Notes: generated by a model not told the origin, from the letters alone. DNA of 64,000 bases from a candidate division NC10 bacterium CSP1-5 (GCA_001443495.1 LDXR01000004.1:98295-162294); one strand, 5' to 3'; positions 7,700-15,293 are shown, numbered from the stretch's first letter. Translations and numbers: made by a program.

Positions 7700-7720
7700 G
7701 TGAACGGTGAACCGTGAACG
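7700..7720. repeat. 7-bp periodic array, GTGAACN, three units
   Basis: Three units, GTGAACG, GTGAACC and GTGAACG, identical to the last three units of the array at 7646. It ends 6 bp before the start codon of the deacetylase-like gene. Confidence 0.85.
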
Positions 7721-7725
7721 CTCCT

Positions 7726-8574
7726 ATGACACGGGTGGGCATTTTCTATCATGAAAGCTTCAGCCGGCGGAGCTATCTGACCGTCGGCCGGCGATTGGCC
7801 GATTTCCCTGCCGCCCTCGACGAGCTCTTGCAGGACGAGCGGTTCCGCCTCTACCGATGCTCCGAGGCTGACGATCGGCTCATCCTCCAGGTCCATCGTC
7901 CCGCGCTCATTCCGGAGGTAGAGGCGGACCCGCTGTGAAGCACCGCCAGGGCCTCGGTCGGAGGCGTCGTAGCGGCGGCAGAAAAGATCTGCGTCGGCGA
8001 GTTGGATCGGGCGTTTGCCTTTATCGGTGCGGGCGGGCACCACGCGGGGGTGGATTTCTTCGGCGGCTACTGCTGTTTCAACGACGTCGCCATCGCCATC
8101 GCCCACCTCCGGAACACCTACGGCGTCCGCCGGTTCGCCATCCTCGACACCGATGCCCACCATGGCGATGGGACGCGGGACATTGTCCAGGAGGACCCCG
8201 ATGTCCTCCACGTCTGCATCTGCGGCATGAACTATGTCTCTCCGGACGGGACCAAGGTCGATGTCCCCGCCCCCTGGGGAGGCCGTGACCCGGACGAGGC
8301 GTATCTGAAGACGGCGGAGTCTGCCTTTGCCTCGAGGGTCCGGGACTTTCGGCCGGATCTCACCGTCTGGTACTTCGGCTTTGACGGGCACCGGGGAGAC
8401 TACGGAGATATGGGACTTTCCCTTCGCTGCTTTGTGGGACTCGCCGATTTCATGGTTGGAGCAGCCCGGGATGCCTCAAGCGGCAAGCTCCTCACGGTTT
8501 TGGGAGGAGGCTCCCGCACCGACCTCGCCACAATGATCATCCCCCAGGTCATCCACCGCCTCGGCGCGGAATAA
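7726..8574 (+). CDS. Histone-deacetylase superfamily protein with one in-frame UGA (candidate selenoprotein)
   Basis: Read through TGA at 7936-7938 (residue 71), a single frame of 282 residues forms a zinc deacetylase of the arginase/deacetylase fold: GAGGHHAG (paired His), GGYCCFNDVAIAIAHL, DTDAHHGDGT (metal Asp and His) and FGFDGHRGD (metal Asp). The two parts are in the same frame with no indel. A perfect 5-bp hairpin with loop GGUCG begins 12 nt after the TGA. The usual GGGY tyrosine near the C-terminus is replaced: the sequence is LGGGSRTD, so chemistry may differ from true deacetylases. The substrate is unknown; acetylpolyamines or acetylated small molecules are possible. A pseudogene is the alternative. 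Confidence 0.78.
7951..7965 (+). promoter_or_regulatory. Bacterial SECIS-like hairpin in the deacetylase-like gene
   Basis: GCCTC and GAGGC pair perfectly around the loop GGTCG. The loop starts 18 nt after the TGA at 7936, nearly the same spacing as the GGUC loop of E. coli fdhF as I recall it. The loop is identical to that in the rhodanese gene. Confidence 0.65.
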
Positions 8575-8615
8575 TCGAGCCACTCTTCTTCGTGCGCCCG
8601 TGAGAAGCGATACCT

Positions 8616-9458
8616 TCACCGAGGGAGGTGGAGAGCGAGGCATTTGGCGGAGCCTCCGGCCTTGAGGAACTCGGAGAGGTCCAGCTCGACCACCTCAAAG
8701 CCTCGCCGCTCCAGCTCCTTGCTGAGCGGCCTGGACATCCCGCGGTGCAGGATCACACGCCGGTCGATCACGACGGCGTTGCAGCAGAATCGGAGCGCAT
8801 CGGCCGTGGAGACGGGCACCGGGTCGGGGACGTTGGTCTCTATGACCTTCCACCCGTAGCGATCAAAGGCTCCGGGATACCAGAGGGCCGATGTGGCATC
8901 AAGGGGACAAAAGCACGTATCGAGGTGGTAGAAGCGCTTGTCAACGAGCTCCAGGGGCAGGACCCGACGCCTCAGAATCTGTGCGAGCCGCTCATGCACT
9001 ATGGCATCCGAGCGGAATCGAAAGCCGAGGAACACAGTCTCGCCCACCGATAGCGCATCCCCTTCGCCTTCGAAGTTGAACTGTCTGGGCAGCGTCACCA
9101 CGCGATAGCCGCGCTGTCGGAAGTACCGCTCGAAGATCGCCTCTTCTCCACGGCGCTCGGGATGGCGGAAGTTCGTGCGGACGAACGTGTCGCCCGCCAC
9201 CAGCCCCGCATTCGCCGTAAAGACCAGGTCGGGCAATCGCTTTACTGGCCGGACGAGCTTGATGGGCACCCGGAGCCTGCGCGTCAACAGGTCGTATAGG
9301 GCCTGCCACTGGCGGGCGGCCACGGGTTGAGTCACCTGCCTCGTGACCCTCATCCAGGGGTTGATCTCGTACGCGATGGTGTAGTGACGCGGGCGGCACA
9401 TCAGGAGCGCCAGGGATGGGAGCGTGCCGTCTCTAGCGGGGCGATAACTTGAGCGCAT
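8616..9458 (-). CDS. Amidinotransferase-fold arginine hydrolase (DDAH / AgrE N-terminal-domain type)
   Basis: The protein has the guanidino-modifying (GME) fold pattern: MCRPRHYTIAYEINPWM at the start, VFTANAGLV, FEGEGDAL (acidic substrate-binding residues), YHLDTCFCPL (catalytic His) and GGSAKCLALHLPR with the nucleophilic Cys at the C-terminus. This set is shared by dimethylarginase and by the N-terminal half of cyanobacterial AgrE/ArgZ, which converts arginine to ornithine, ammonia and CO2. The upstream overlapping gene is a homolog of the AgrE C-terminal half, so arginine dihydrolase is the favoured role. Start choice is uncertain: ATG 9458 overlaps the upstream gene by 26 bp, ATG 9401 is the alternative just before the conserved domain. 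Confidence 0.82.
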   Translation of the reverse strand: MRSSYRPARDGTLPSLALLMCRPRHYTIAYEINPWMRVTRQVTQPVAARQWQALYDLLTRRLRVPIKLVRPVKRLPDLVFTANAGLVAGDTFVRTNFRHPERRGEEAIFERYFRQRGYRVVTLPRQFNFEGEGDALSVGETVFLGFRFRSDAIVHERLAQILRRRVLPLELVDKRFYHLDTCFCPLDATSALWYPGAFDRYGWKVIETNVPDPVPVSTADALRFCCNAVVIDRRVILHRGMSRPLSKELERRGFEVVELDLSEFLKAGGSAKCLALHLPR

Positions 9459-10656
9459 GGCAGAGTTCCCGCAGGAACGAGGCCGCGTCCGAGACGATGC
9501 CAATCCCCTGGAAGGTCCCGCGATCGGCGAGCTTTGTCACGACGGCCGGGTTGATGTCGACGCAGATGGTCTTGACCGTGGCCTGAAGCAGGTTCCCGGT
9601 GGCAATCGCATGGAGCGTGGAGCCGATCATGAGGGCCAACCCCACCCCTTTGAGATGGCGGCGCATCTCATCCTGGGCTTTGAGCACATCGGTGATCACG
9701 TCCGGCAGGGGGCCATCGTCTCTGATGGAGCCGGCCAGGACGAACGGGATCCGGTGCCTGACGCAGGCGTGCATGATGCCCTTGGTCAAGACGCCCTGGC
9801 GGACTGCCTGGCGGATGCCTCCACAGGCGCGGATCGTGTTGATGGCGCGCATGTGATGGTCGTGGGTGTCCCGGACCGGACCCCTGCGATCGAGCGAGAC
9901 GCCGAGGGAGGTCCCAAAGAGGGCTGACTCGATGTCATGGACTGCCAGCCCGTTGCCGCCAAAGAGCACATCGACATATTTCACCTCGATGAGCCGCTCC
10001 AGGTACCGACCGCCTCCGGTATGGACGATGGCCGGGCCTCCAACGACGAGGATCTTTCGCCCGGCCTGCTTCGCGGACCGCATCGCCCCGGCGACGCCGT
10101 CGATGAGGAGGCCCTTAGGCTTCTCGGACGAGACCGCGCTTCCCATGAACTGAAAAACATCCTTGTGCCTCGACCGCTCGAGGGGGGTCACGCGGACGCC
10201 GGTCGTGCCGCAGGCGACGAGATTCCCTTTTCTGACGTGGGTCACCGGGACACACCAGGCCCGTGCGGTCCGGGGATCGATCACGATCCCACAGTCCATC
10301 TCGATGTTCTCCACCGACCGCCAACGCCCCTGATACCGCACGGCGGTGGGTAGATTCGTCGTGGAGTAGAAATCGGTGGGGAAGACGCCGTCCTGTCGCG
10401 CGCGGACGAGCTGAACCTCGTGCAGGGTGAGGGGCGTGGCCCCCAACCGGGCCAGCCGTTTGAGGATGGCCTGGAGCTTTTGCTCGGACGTCGCACTGAC
10501 CTTCAGGCGGGCGGTCGAGGGATCGGTCTTGCGTTTGCCGACGGCGATCTCGAGAATCTCGAAGGTCCCGTCGAGATCGATGATCTCATCCAGAATCTTC
10601 GGGAGGATCAACGAATCGAGAATATGCCCACTGACCTGGACGGTTTCAGAGACCAT
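9433..10656 (-). CDS. LOR/SDH-type protein, ornithine cyclodeaminase-like (TIGR00300 family; AgrE C-terminal-domain type)
   Basis: The 407-aa protein matches the LOR/SDH bifunctional-enzyme conserved region family found in archaea and as the C-terminal half of cyanobacterial AgrE. The N-terminal part (SGHILDSLILPKILDEI, then SENIEMDCGIVID-like segment at VENIEMDCGIVID) precedes a nucleotide-binding region with VVGGPAIVHTGGG and DVLFGGNGLAVHDIE. In AgrE this half converts ornithine to proline. Here it is a stand-alone gene whose 3' end overlaps the next gene, the matching arginine hydrolase, so the pair would carry arginine to proline in two polypeptides. The function is inferred from family and context. 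Confidence 0.82.
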   Translation of the reverse strand: MVSETVQVSGHILDSLILPKILDEIIDLDGTFEILEIAVGKRKTDPSTARLKVSATSEQKLQAILKRLARLGATPLTLHEVQLVRARQDGVFPTDFYSTTNLPTAVRYQGRWRSVENIEMDCGIVIDPRTARAWCVPVTHVRKGNLVACGTTGVRVTPLERSRHKDVFQFMGSAVSSEKPKGLLIDGVAGAMRSAKQAGRKILVVGGPAIVHTGGGRYLERLIEVKYVDVLFGGNGLAVHDIESALFGTSLGVSLDRRGPVRDTHDHHMRAINTIRACGGIRQAVRQGVLTKGIMHACVRHRIPFVLAGSIRDDGPLPDVITDVLKAQDEMRRHLKGVGLALMIGSTLHAIATGNLLQATVKTICVDINPAVVTKLADRGTFQGIGIVSDAASFLRELCHALKLSPR

Positions 10657-11136
10657 CGTACCCCTGCTCGGGAATTCTGCTCTCTTGAGCAGCGCCTGCA
10701 GGTCCCTCGCTCCGGGGCTCTCGCGGCGACCCTGTGTGGCGGCTTACGGCCCGGGTCCCTCCGTGTTCACGATCCGTGCAAGGAAGGCGGGCACGGATCG
10801 CGCCTCGGTTTCCCAGGCCGTCGCCGGCCGAGGGGCCCCCCGCCGCTTCCGCCAATGTCGCTCGGGGCCTGCAGGCGCTGTTGCCGTGCCGCACCCTCCC
10901 TCCGCTCCCGATGCTGCGAGGCCGCCGGTGCGCAATGGGCGCCGCGCGCTGGCCTCAATTGTAGCATCAAAGGGGCGCGGCCGGGATGGGACACCGAAAA
11001 GGGGGGCAGGCGGCCACGGCCTGGTGCCGGTGGAGAGACCGAGGATACCCGCAGATTCGTTGGACGGAGAAGAGGGGCGGGGAGCGCCCTATCGGCGGCG
11101 AAAGATCAGGGCCGTCGCCAGAGGAGGTTTCGGCAA
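10657..11136. other. 480-bp intergenic stretch upstream of the LOR/SDH gene
   Basis: No convincing gene on either strand; reading frames here have unnatural composition. A minus-strand extended -10 (TGCTACAAT, 10966-10958) is the only promoter-like signal, which would give a leader of about 300 nt before the LOR/SDH gene. The remaining sequence is GC-rich with no strong terminator. Confidence 0.4.
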
Positions 11137-11697
11137 TTATCGACTGCGGGGCGCTCGCGGCCTCGGGACCGGTCGCGGGGGCATGTCGTGCGGTCGGTCA
11201 CGCTCCGCCCCCTCGAGCCGCCGTCGCTCCTGCCACTCGCGGCGCAGACGCTCGCGCTCCTCGGGCGGGAGGTTCCGGAACTCCTGGAGGCGTTCCCGGA
11301 GTGCCTCGCGCCGTTCGGGTGGCAGCTCGCGCCAGCGCCGGAAGCGTCCCCGGAGGCGTTCTTGTTCCTCCGGCGCCAGCTGCTGCCACCGGCGGTAGTT
11401 CTCGCGGATCCGCTCCTGCTCATTGGACGGCAGCCGTCGAAAGGCGTCGAGCCGATCCCGCACGGCCTGTTGCTGCTCCGGCGGCATGGCCTGCCATCGC
11501 TCGCGGAGCGCTCTCAGGCGCTGCCGCTCTTCGGGAGACAGGTTCTGCCACCACCGGCGGAGGTCCTGTTCCCGGGACGACGCCTGGGCGGTCAGCGGCG
11601 TTCCGGACCCGCGCAGGTCGGATCGCTCCGCCCGGGTCAGGCTCGGCACCGGGAGCAGGAGCATCCCGGTCATGAGGATGGTCACAATCGGTCTCAT
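11137..11697 (-). CDS. Exported Arg-rich repeat protein, DUF3106-like
   Basis: The 186-aa product has a signal peptide (IVTILMTGMLLLPVP) and then a run of helical repeats of the form LxPEERxRLR about 14-20 residues apart, typical of DUF3106. It is strongly basic. The ATG at 11697 overlaps the stop of the upstream gene as ATGA, so translation is coupled. It is the last gene of a sigma factor/anti-sigma operon. The repeats resemble the LTxxQ-type periplasmic sensors (Spy/CpxP/CnrX) in general design, and a periplasmic sensing role for the operon is an inference. Confidence 0.72.
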   Translation of the reverse strand: MRPIVTILMTGMLLLPVPSLTRAERSDLRGSGTPLTAQASSREQDLRRWWQNLSPEERQRLRALRERWQAMPPEQQQAVRDRLDAFRRLPSNEQERIRENYRRWQQLAPEEQERLRGRFRRWRELPPERREALRERLQEFRNLPPEERERLRREWQERRRLEGAERDRPHDMPPRPVPRPRAPRSR

Positions 11698-11954
11698 CGG
11701 ATGGTCCCCTCTCGCTCGGAGCCCGGGAAGAGCCCTGGATCGATCTCGTTCAGAATTTCCATTTCTTGCAGGATCTCCAGCATCTGTAGCATCTCCAACT
11801 CGCTCAACACGTCCAGGTCCTGAATGATCGCCTCGCCGTCCGCCTGCTCTTGGCGGGGGGCCGTTCTCGACCGTTGGCCCGATTGCGCCTCGGCGGGAGC
11901 CGCGGCGACGACGAACAAGGGCAACAGGAGCATCCACACCCACGTCCGTGGCAT
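11694..11954 (-). CDS. Small exported acidic Leu/Glu-rich protein
   Basis: The 86-aa product has a clear signal peptide ending at AEAQ and then a short acidic helix rich in Leu, Glu and Met (LSELEMLQMLEILQEMEI). The same flavour of sequence ends the anti-sigma factor encoded just upstream. It lies 1 bp from that gene and overlaps the basic DUF3106-like gene by 4 bp. No family recognised. Its acidic helix could pair with the basic DUF3106-like partner. Confidence 0.65.
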   Translation of the reverse strand: MPRTWVWMLLLPLFVVAAAPAEAQSGQRSRTAPRQEQADGEAIIQDLDVLSELEMLQMLEILQEMEILNEIDPGLFPGSEREGTIR

Positions 11955-11955
11955 C

Positions 11956-12492
11956 TCACGCCGCCCTTCGAGACCCCTCGATGGCCCGAGAGCGGATCAG
12001 CTCCCACTCCTCGAGCAGTTCCCACTCCTCGAGCAGCTCCATCTCCTGCAGCACCTCGAGATCCTGGGTGATCAGGAGTTGATGGGTCAGGTCGAGTGAC
12101 CCCAACTCTGGCATCGTCGGTCGCTCGGTGAGGGTACGCCACGTGACGACGGCGCCCAGGACCAGCACCGCCGCCACCACGACGGCCGGAATCGGGCGAA
12201 GCACGAGGGTAGCGAACCAGCGCCGCAGGGCGGACGTCCACCACGGAACGCGCTCGGCCTTCTGTCGGATCTCCCGGAGATACTGCTGCCAGAAGGCCTC
12301 CGATGGCTCGGGCGCCGGGATCTGCGCGATCAGGGAAAGCGTCTCCCGGAGATCCCGAAGCTCCGCTCGACACCCCGCACACTGATCGAGATGGGCCTCC
12401 AGATCCGCCCGCATCGCAACTATCAGTTCTCCGTCCAGGTATTCGACCAGCTTGTCTCGGTACACGTCACATGCCATGGGGCCCTCATCCAT
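11956..12492 (-). CDS. Zinc-finger anti-sigma factor
   Basis: The 178-aa protein starts with a zf-HC2 anti-sigma domain: CDVYRDKLVEYLDGEL then HLDQCAGC, the His-x3-Cys-x2-Cys zinc motif. One transmembrane segment follows at about residues 98-118 (IPAVVVAAVLVLGAVV). The periplasmic tail carries a tandem acidic repeat (LLEEWELLEEWEL). It overlaps the end of the sigma factor gene by 8 bp, so the two are translated together. It should hold the cognate ECF sigma factor inactive at the membrane until a periplasmic signal. Confidence 0.88.
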   Translation of the reverse strand: MDEGPMACDVYRDKLVEYLDGELIVAMRADLEAHLDQCAGCRAELRDLRETLSLIAQIPAPEPSEAFWQQYLREIRQKAERVPWWTSALRRWFATLVLRPIPAVVVAAVLVLGAVVTWRTLTERPTMPELGSLDLTHQLLITQDLEVLQEMELLEEWELLEEWELIRSRAIEGSRRAA

Positions 12493-13030
12493 CGTCGCGG
12501 AGGCCTTTCAGCTGCGATCGGAGTTTTGCCACCGCGTGAAAGTAGTTCACCCGCACCGTCCCTTCGGAGCTCTCCAGGATCTCGGCGATCTCCCGGTAGG
12601 GGAGGCCTTGATGGACCCGCAGCAGGAGCGTGGCTCGCTGCTGGGGTGGCAGCGCTTGGACGGCCTCGCTCACAGCTCGGAGCCGCTCTTGCACTTCCAG
12701 CTCCTCAAGGGGTTTGGGGGAGGGGTCCGCGGTGCTCTCGGGCATCTCCCCCTCGCTCCCGGACCGCTGGTGTCTCAGATGCGTGAGGCAGAGATTCACC
12801 GTGATCCGATAGAGCCACGTACTCAGGCTCGAGCGGCCATCGAAGCTCGCGAGGGCCCGGTAGGCGCGGAGAAAGGCCTCCTGGGAGATATCCTTGGCAT
12901 CTTCAGCATTCCGCGTCATGCGATAGGCCAACCGGTACAACTCGTTCTGGTGCTGGCGGACCAGGGTATCGAGGGCGGAGTGGTCACCCTGCCGAAGTCG
13001 CGCAATCAGGGCACGATCCGCCTCGTTCAC
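12485..13030 (-). CDS. ECF RNA polymerase sigma factor
   Basis: The 181-aa protein has sigma region 2 (YRLAYRMTRNAEDAKDISQEAFLRAYRAL with FDGRSSLSTWLYRITVNLC) and region 4 (LPPQQRATLLLRVHQGLPYREIAEILESSEGTVR), the layout of RpoE-like extracytoplasmic-function factors. The start is GTG. It leads a four-gene operon with its anti-sigma factor and two exported proteins. No clear promoter consensus was identified upstream, which fits possible autoregulation by the ECF factor itself. Confidence 0.92.
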   Translation of the reverse strand: MNEADRALIARLRQGDHSALDTLVRQHQNELYRLAYRMTRNAEDAKDISQEAFLRAYRALASFDGRSSLSTWLYRITVNLCLTHLRHQRSGSEGEMPESTADPSPKPLEELEVQERLRAVSEAVQALPPQQRATLLLRVHQGLPYREIAEILESSEGTVRVNYFHAVAKLRSQLKGLRDDG

Positions 13031-13161
13031 CCCGCCTCCCTCCGATGGGCCGTCTCACCTCCCCCCTGTTCCGTTAGACGCGGCAGGGGCGAGGATGTTA
13101 AATGCCACGACGTGCTCGGGGTGCGTGAATGCAAAAGCCAATCCAAGACCCCCTTCGCGCC

Positions 13162-13191
13162 TTGACATGGAGTGGCGGGGGTCGGTACAGT
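13162..13191 (+). promoter_or_regulatory. Sigma-70 type promoter of rlpA
   Basis: TTGACA (13162-13167), 18-bp spacer, TACAGT (13186-13191). The GTG start of rlpA lies 33 bp downstream of the -10 box. Confidence 0.65.
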
Positions 13192-13224
13192 AGGAGGATT
13201 TCGAAATCCCGGGAGGATGGCACG

Positions 13225-13896
13225 GTGCAGGAATCGGGGGGTGACCCCCGTCAGAGACTGCGTCTGCTCGGCCTGAAATGGGGCCTCTGTCTGTTATTCT
13301 TGGTGGCGGCCTGTGCCGCGCCCCGCTCCCGACCGTCGATACCGCCCGGAGGACAAACGGGCATTGCCTCCTGGTATGGGCCGAAGTTTCATGGGCGCCG
13401 GACCGCAAGCGGGGAGGTCTTTGATATGCATCAGCTCAGCGCCGCCCACCGGACGCTTCCCCTCGGCTCGTGGGTGCAGGTCACGAACCTGGACAACGGC
13501 CGGTCGATCCCCGTCCGGATCAATGACCGTGGGCCTTTCGTGGGGGCCCGCATCATCGATCTCTCCTACGCGTCGGCTCGGGTCCTGGACATGGTGGACG
13601 ACGGACTCGCCCCTGTCCACATCGTCCTGCTTCGGATTCCCCCTTCGCGCCTCGTCGCCAGTCCACGGGCGTATACGCTGCAGGTCGGCTCCTTTGCCGA
13701 CGAACGAAACGCGCGTGCCCTCAAGGCCCGGCTGGATGCCGTAACCGCGGGGGGCTACGTCAGTACCGTCGCGGCCGAGGGACAGACCTTCTACCGGGTC
13801 AGGGTGGGAAGGTACAGCAGCCGCGAGGCGGCGATGCAGGCTGCGACGCGGGTCGCGTCCCACGGCTTGACGGTTGTCTTGATGGAGTCGGACTAA
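13225..13896 (+). CDS. rlpA: Septal-ring lytic transglycosylase RlpA family lipoprotein
   Basis: RlpA cleaves denuded glycan strands of peptidoglycan at the division septum. The 223-aa product has a signal peptide with lipobox VAAC at about residue 33, a double-psi beta-barrel domain (GIASWYGPKFHGRRTASGEVFD, NGRSIPVRINDRGPFV, IIDLSYASA) with the conserved His and Asp, and a C-terminal SPOR domain (YTLQVGSFADERNA ... YRVRVGRYSSREAA) that binds septal peptidoglycan. GTG 13225 has GGGAGG upstream and lies just after the promoter. Confidence 0.93.
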   Translation: MQESGGDPRQRLRLLGLKWGLCLLFLVAACAAPRSRPSIPPGGQTGIASWYGPKFHGRRTASGEVFDMHQLSAAHRTLPLGSWVQVTNLDNGRSIPVRINDRGPFVGARIIDLSYASARVLDMVDDGLAPVHIVLLRIPPSRLVASPRAYTLQVGSFADERNARALKARLDAVTAGGYVSTVAAEGQTFYRVRVGRYSSREAAMQAATRVASHGLTVVLMESD

Positions 13897-14250
13897 AGTA
13901 AACGCACACAGTGCGGAAGAAATGACCCATTACGGTCTCATGTTCTATTGCTCACTGCAACTATCCGTGTCAACCGCTCTGCCTCACACGCCTGCGAGCG
14001 TTCCAGCAACGGCACGCTGATCGCGTTAGGCTCCGCAAGTTGGGACGGCACTGGGGCAAAAAAACCTTGACACCTCTGCCGACCGTGTGTTAGCGTGCAA
14101 AAACCTTTCGTACTCCGGCCCCAAAACATCGTTCGATTCCTTGAACGTTCCAGTTGCAGGCCTTGTGTGTGACTGATCGCACAGCTGAGGAGGTAGTCAG
14201 ACTACCAACCGATTGCAGCCGGACCCCCCATCTCTAGCTTAGGGGAGCCT
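13897..14250. other. 354-bp intergenic stretch upstream of the M23 peptidase
   Basis: No supported gene. It holds the promoter at 14067-14096 and a leader of about 150 nt. The stretch is richer in A and T than its neighbours. No terminator for rlpA with a T-run was seen. Confidence 0.5.
14067..14096 (+). promoter_or_regulatory. Promoter of the M23 peptidase gene
   Basis: TTGACA (14067-14072), 18-bp spacer, TAGCGT (14091-14096). The 11-base context TGTGTTAGCGT around the -10 box recurs upstream of secA at 15283. Confidence 0.6.
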
Positions 14251-15186
14251 ATGGCGCCGAGGTTCTTGACCATCTTGTTCCTGACCGACGCCACCACTTC
14301 CCCTCGCCAGGTGCGGCTCAGCCAGCGGGCGCTGGGAGGCGTTCTTGTCGGGGGGGTGCTCACGCTGCTCGTGCTTGGCTACATCGGCATTCACTTCCTG
14401 ACCGTCGAAGTGGACTACCTCGAACTGATCCGTCTCCGCCACGCGGTCCAGGCCCAGCAGGAGATGGCCCAACAGCTCGAGACCCTGTCCCAGGAGATGA
14501 CCCGCCTGCGGACCTTCGACACTCAGATCCGCCGCCTCGCCGGGATGCAGGCGGGCCCGGCGGCCGGGGCGCCCACCCTCGCGGTGGGGGGCGGGACCCT
14601 CGAGCTCGCCAAGGCCCTTAAAGAGGGGGAGCAAGCGGAGCAGGTGCTGCTCCTCGCCCGGCTCTACCAGGATCTCGAGCGGCTTGAGCGGGAGATTGCG
14701 CTCAGGGCCGAGAGCCTGCAGGCGGTGACCGAGTACCTCATGAAACAGAAAGACCGTCTCACCGCGACGCCGGCGCTGTGGCCGACCGAGGGCCATGTCA
14801 CCTCCCCCTTCGGCCCCCGGACGTCGCCCTTCACCGGCCAGCCCCAGCAGCACACCGGCGTCGACATCGCCGCCCCCCCCGGCACCCCCATCCGCGCCCC
14901 GGCCGATGGGATCGTCACCTTCGCCGGCACCCTCCCGGGCTACGGCCACGCCCTGGTCCTCACCCACGGCTTCGGCTTCAAGACCTTCTATGGCCACAAC
15001 CAGCGGAACCAGGTCAGCAAGGGCCAGACGGTCAAGCGCGGCCAGGTCATCGCCCTCGTCGGCAACACCGGCTACAGCACCGGCGCCCACCTCCACTATG
15101 AAGTCCTCCTCAACGACCAGCCCCACAACCCCCTGAAGTACATCGTCGATGAGGGGCAGCGCGCGAATGTGATTCGGGGCCAATAG
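14251..15186 (+). CDS. M23 family (LytM) peptidoglycan endopeptidase, membrane-anchored
   Basis: The 311-aa protein has an N-terminal transmembrane segment (GVLVGGVLTLLVLGYIGIHFL), a coiled-coil middle region (residues about 70-165) and a C-terminal M23 domain. Zinc ligands and catalytic residues are visible in HTGVDIAAPPGTPI and HLHYEV, with GHN between them, so it should be an active metallopeptidase cutting peptide crosslinks. The design matches periplasmic cell-wall hydrolases such as DipM/MepM-like proteins. A strong terminator follows, separating it from secA. Confidence 0.92.
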   Translation: MAPRFLTILFLTDATTSPRQVRLSQRALGGVLVGGVLTLLVLGYIGIHFLTVEVDYLELIRLRHAVQAQQEMAQQLETLSQEMTRLRTFDTQIRRLAGMQAGPAAGAPTLAVGGGTLELAKALKEGEQAEQVLLLARLYQDLERLEREIALRAESLQAVTEYLMKQKDRLTATPALWPTEGHVTSPFGPRTSPFTGQPQQHTGVDIAAPPGTPIRAPADGIVTFAGTLPGYGHALVLTHGFGFKTFYGHNQRNQVSKGQTVKRGQVIALVGNTGYSTGAHLHYEVLLNDQPHNPLKYIVDEGQRANVIRGQ

Positions 15187-15216
15187 GCGCAGCGACCGCT
15201 CGCGATAGCTGAGAAA

Positions 15217-15248
15217 ATCCCCCCCGAGACAGTCGGGGGATTTTTTTT
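15217..15248 (+). terminator. Rho-independent terminator after the M23 gene
   Basis: ATCCCCC and GGGGGAT arms around a short loop are followed by eight T. The position, 30 bp after the M23 stop codon and just before the secA promoter, is ideal. Confidence 0.9.
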
Positions 15249-15264
15249 GGCCGGTCCTTTGCAG

Positions 15265-15293
15265 TTGATGGATGTGGAGGACTGTGTTAGCGT
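15265..15293 (+). promoter_or_regulatory. Probable secA promoter
   Basis: TTGATG (15265-15270), 17-bp spacer, TAGCGT (15288-15293). The -10 region shares the 11-base context TGTGTTAGCGT with the M23 promoter. The start codon lies 35 bp downstream. Confidence 0.5.

Larger units (their letters stand above)
7429..7725. other. Intergenic stretch between the two candidate selenoprotein genes
   Basis: About 300 bp with no supported gene. It holds three 7-bp periodic arrays (7541, 7646, 7700), the first in the opposite orientation to the other two, so a large imperfect inverted repeat could form. No promoter or terminator with good consensus was seen. Confidence 0.5.

Noticed and set aside
7099..8574. 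Alternative genetic code (UGA as Trp or Gly) to explain the in-frame TGAs
   Set aside because: Many clear genes in the window end at TGA exactly where homologs end (plsY, secA, cytochrome c, FmdB protein), so UGA is a normal stop.
7714..8574. Frameshift in the deacetylase-like gene
   Set aside because: The parts before and after TGA 7936 are in the same frame; only a stop codon interrupts it.
13990..14050. GCGTTAGGC near 14023 as an attC end
   Set aside because: No matching RYYYAAC arm or imperfect palindrome could be built in this stretch.
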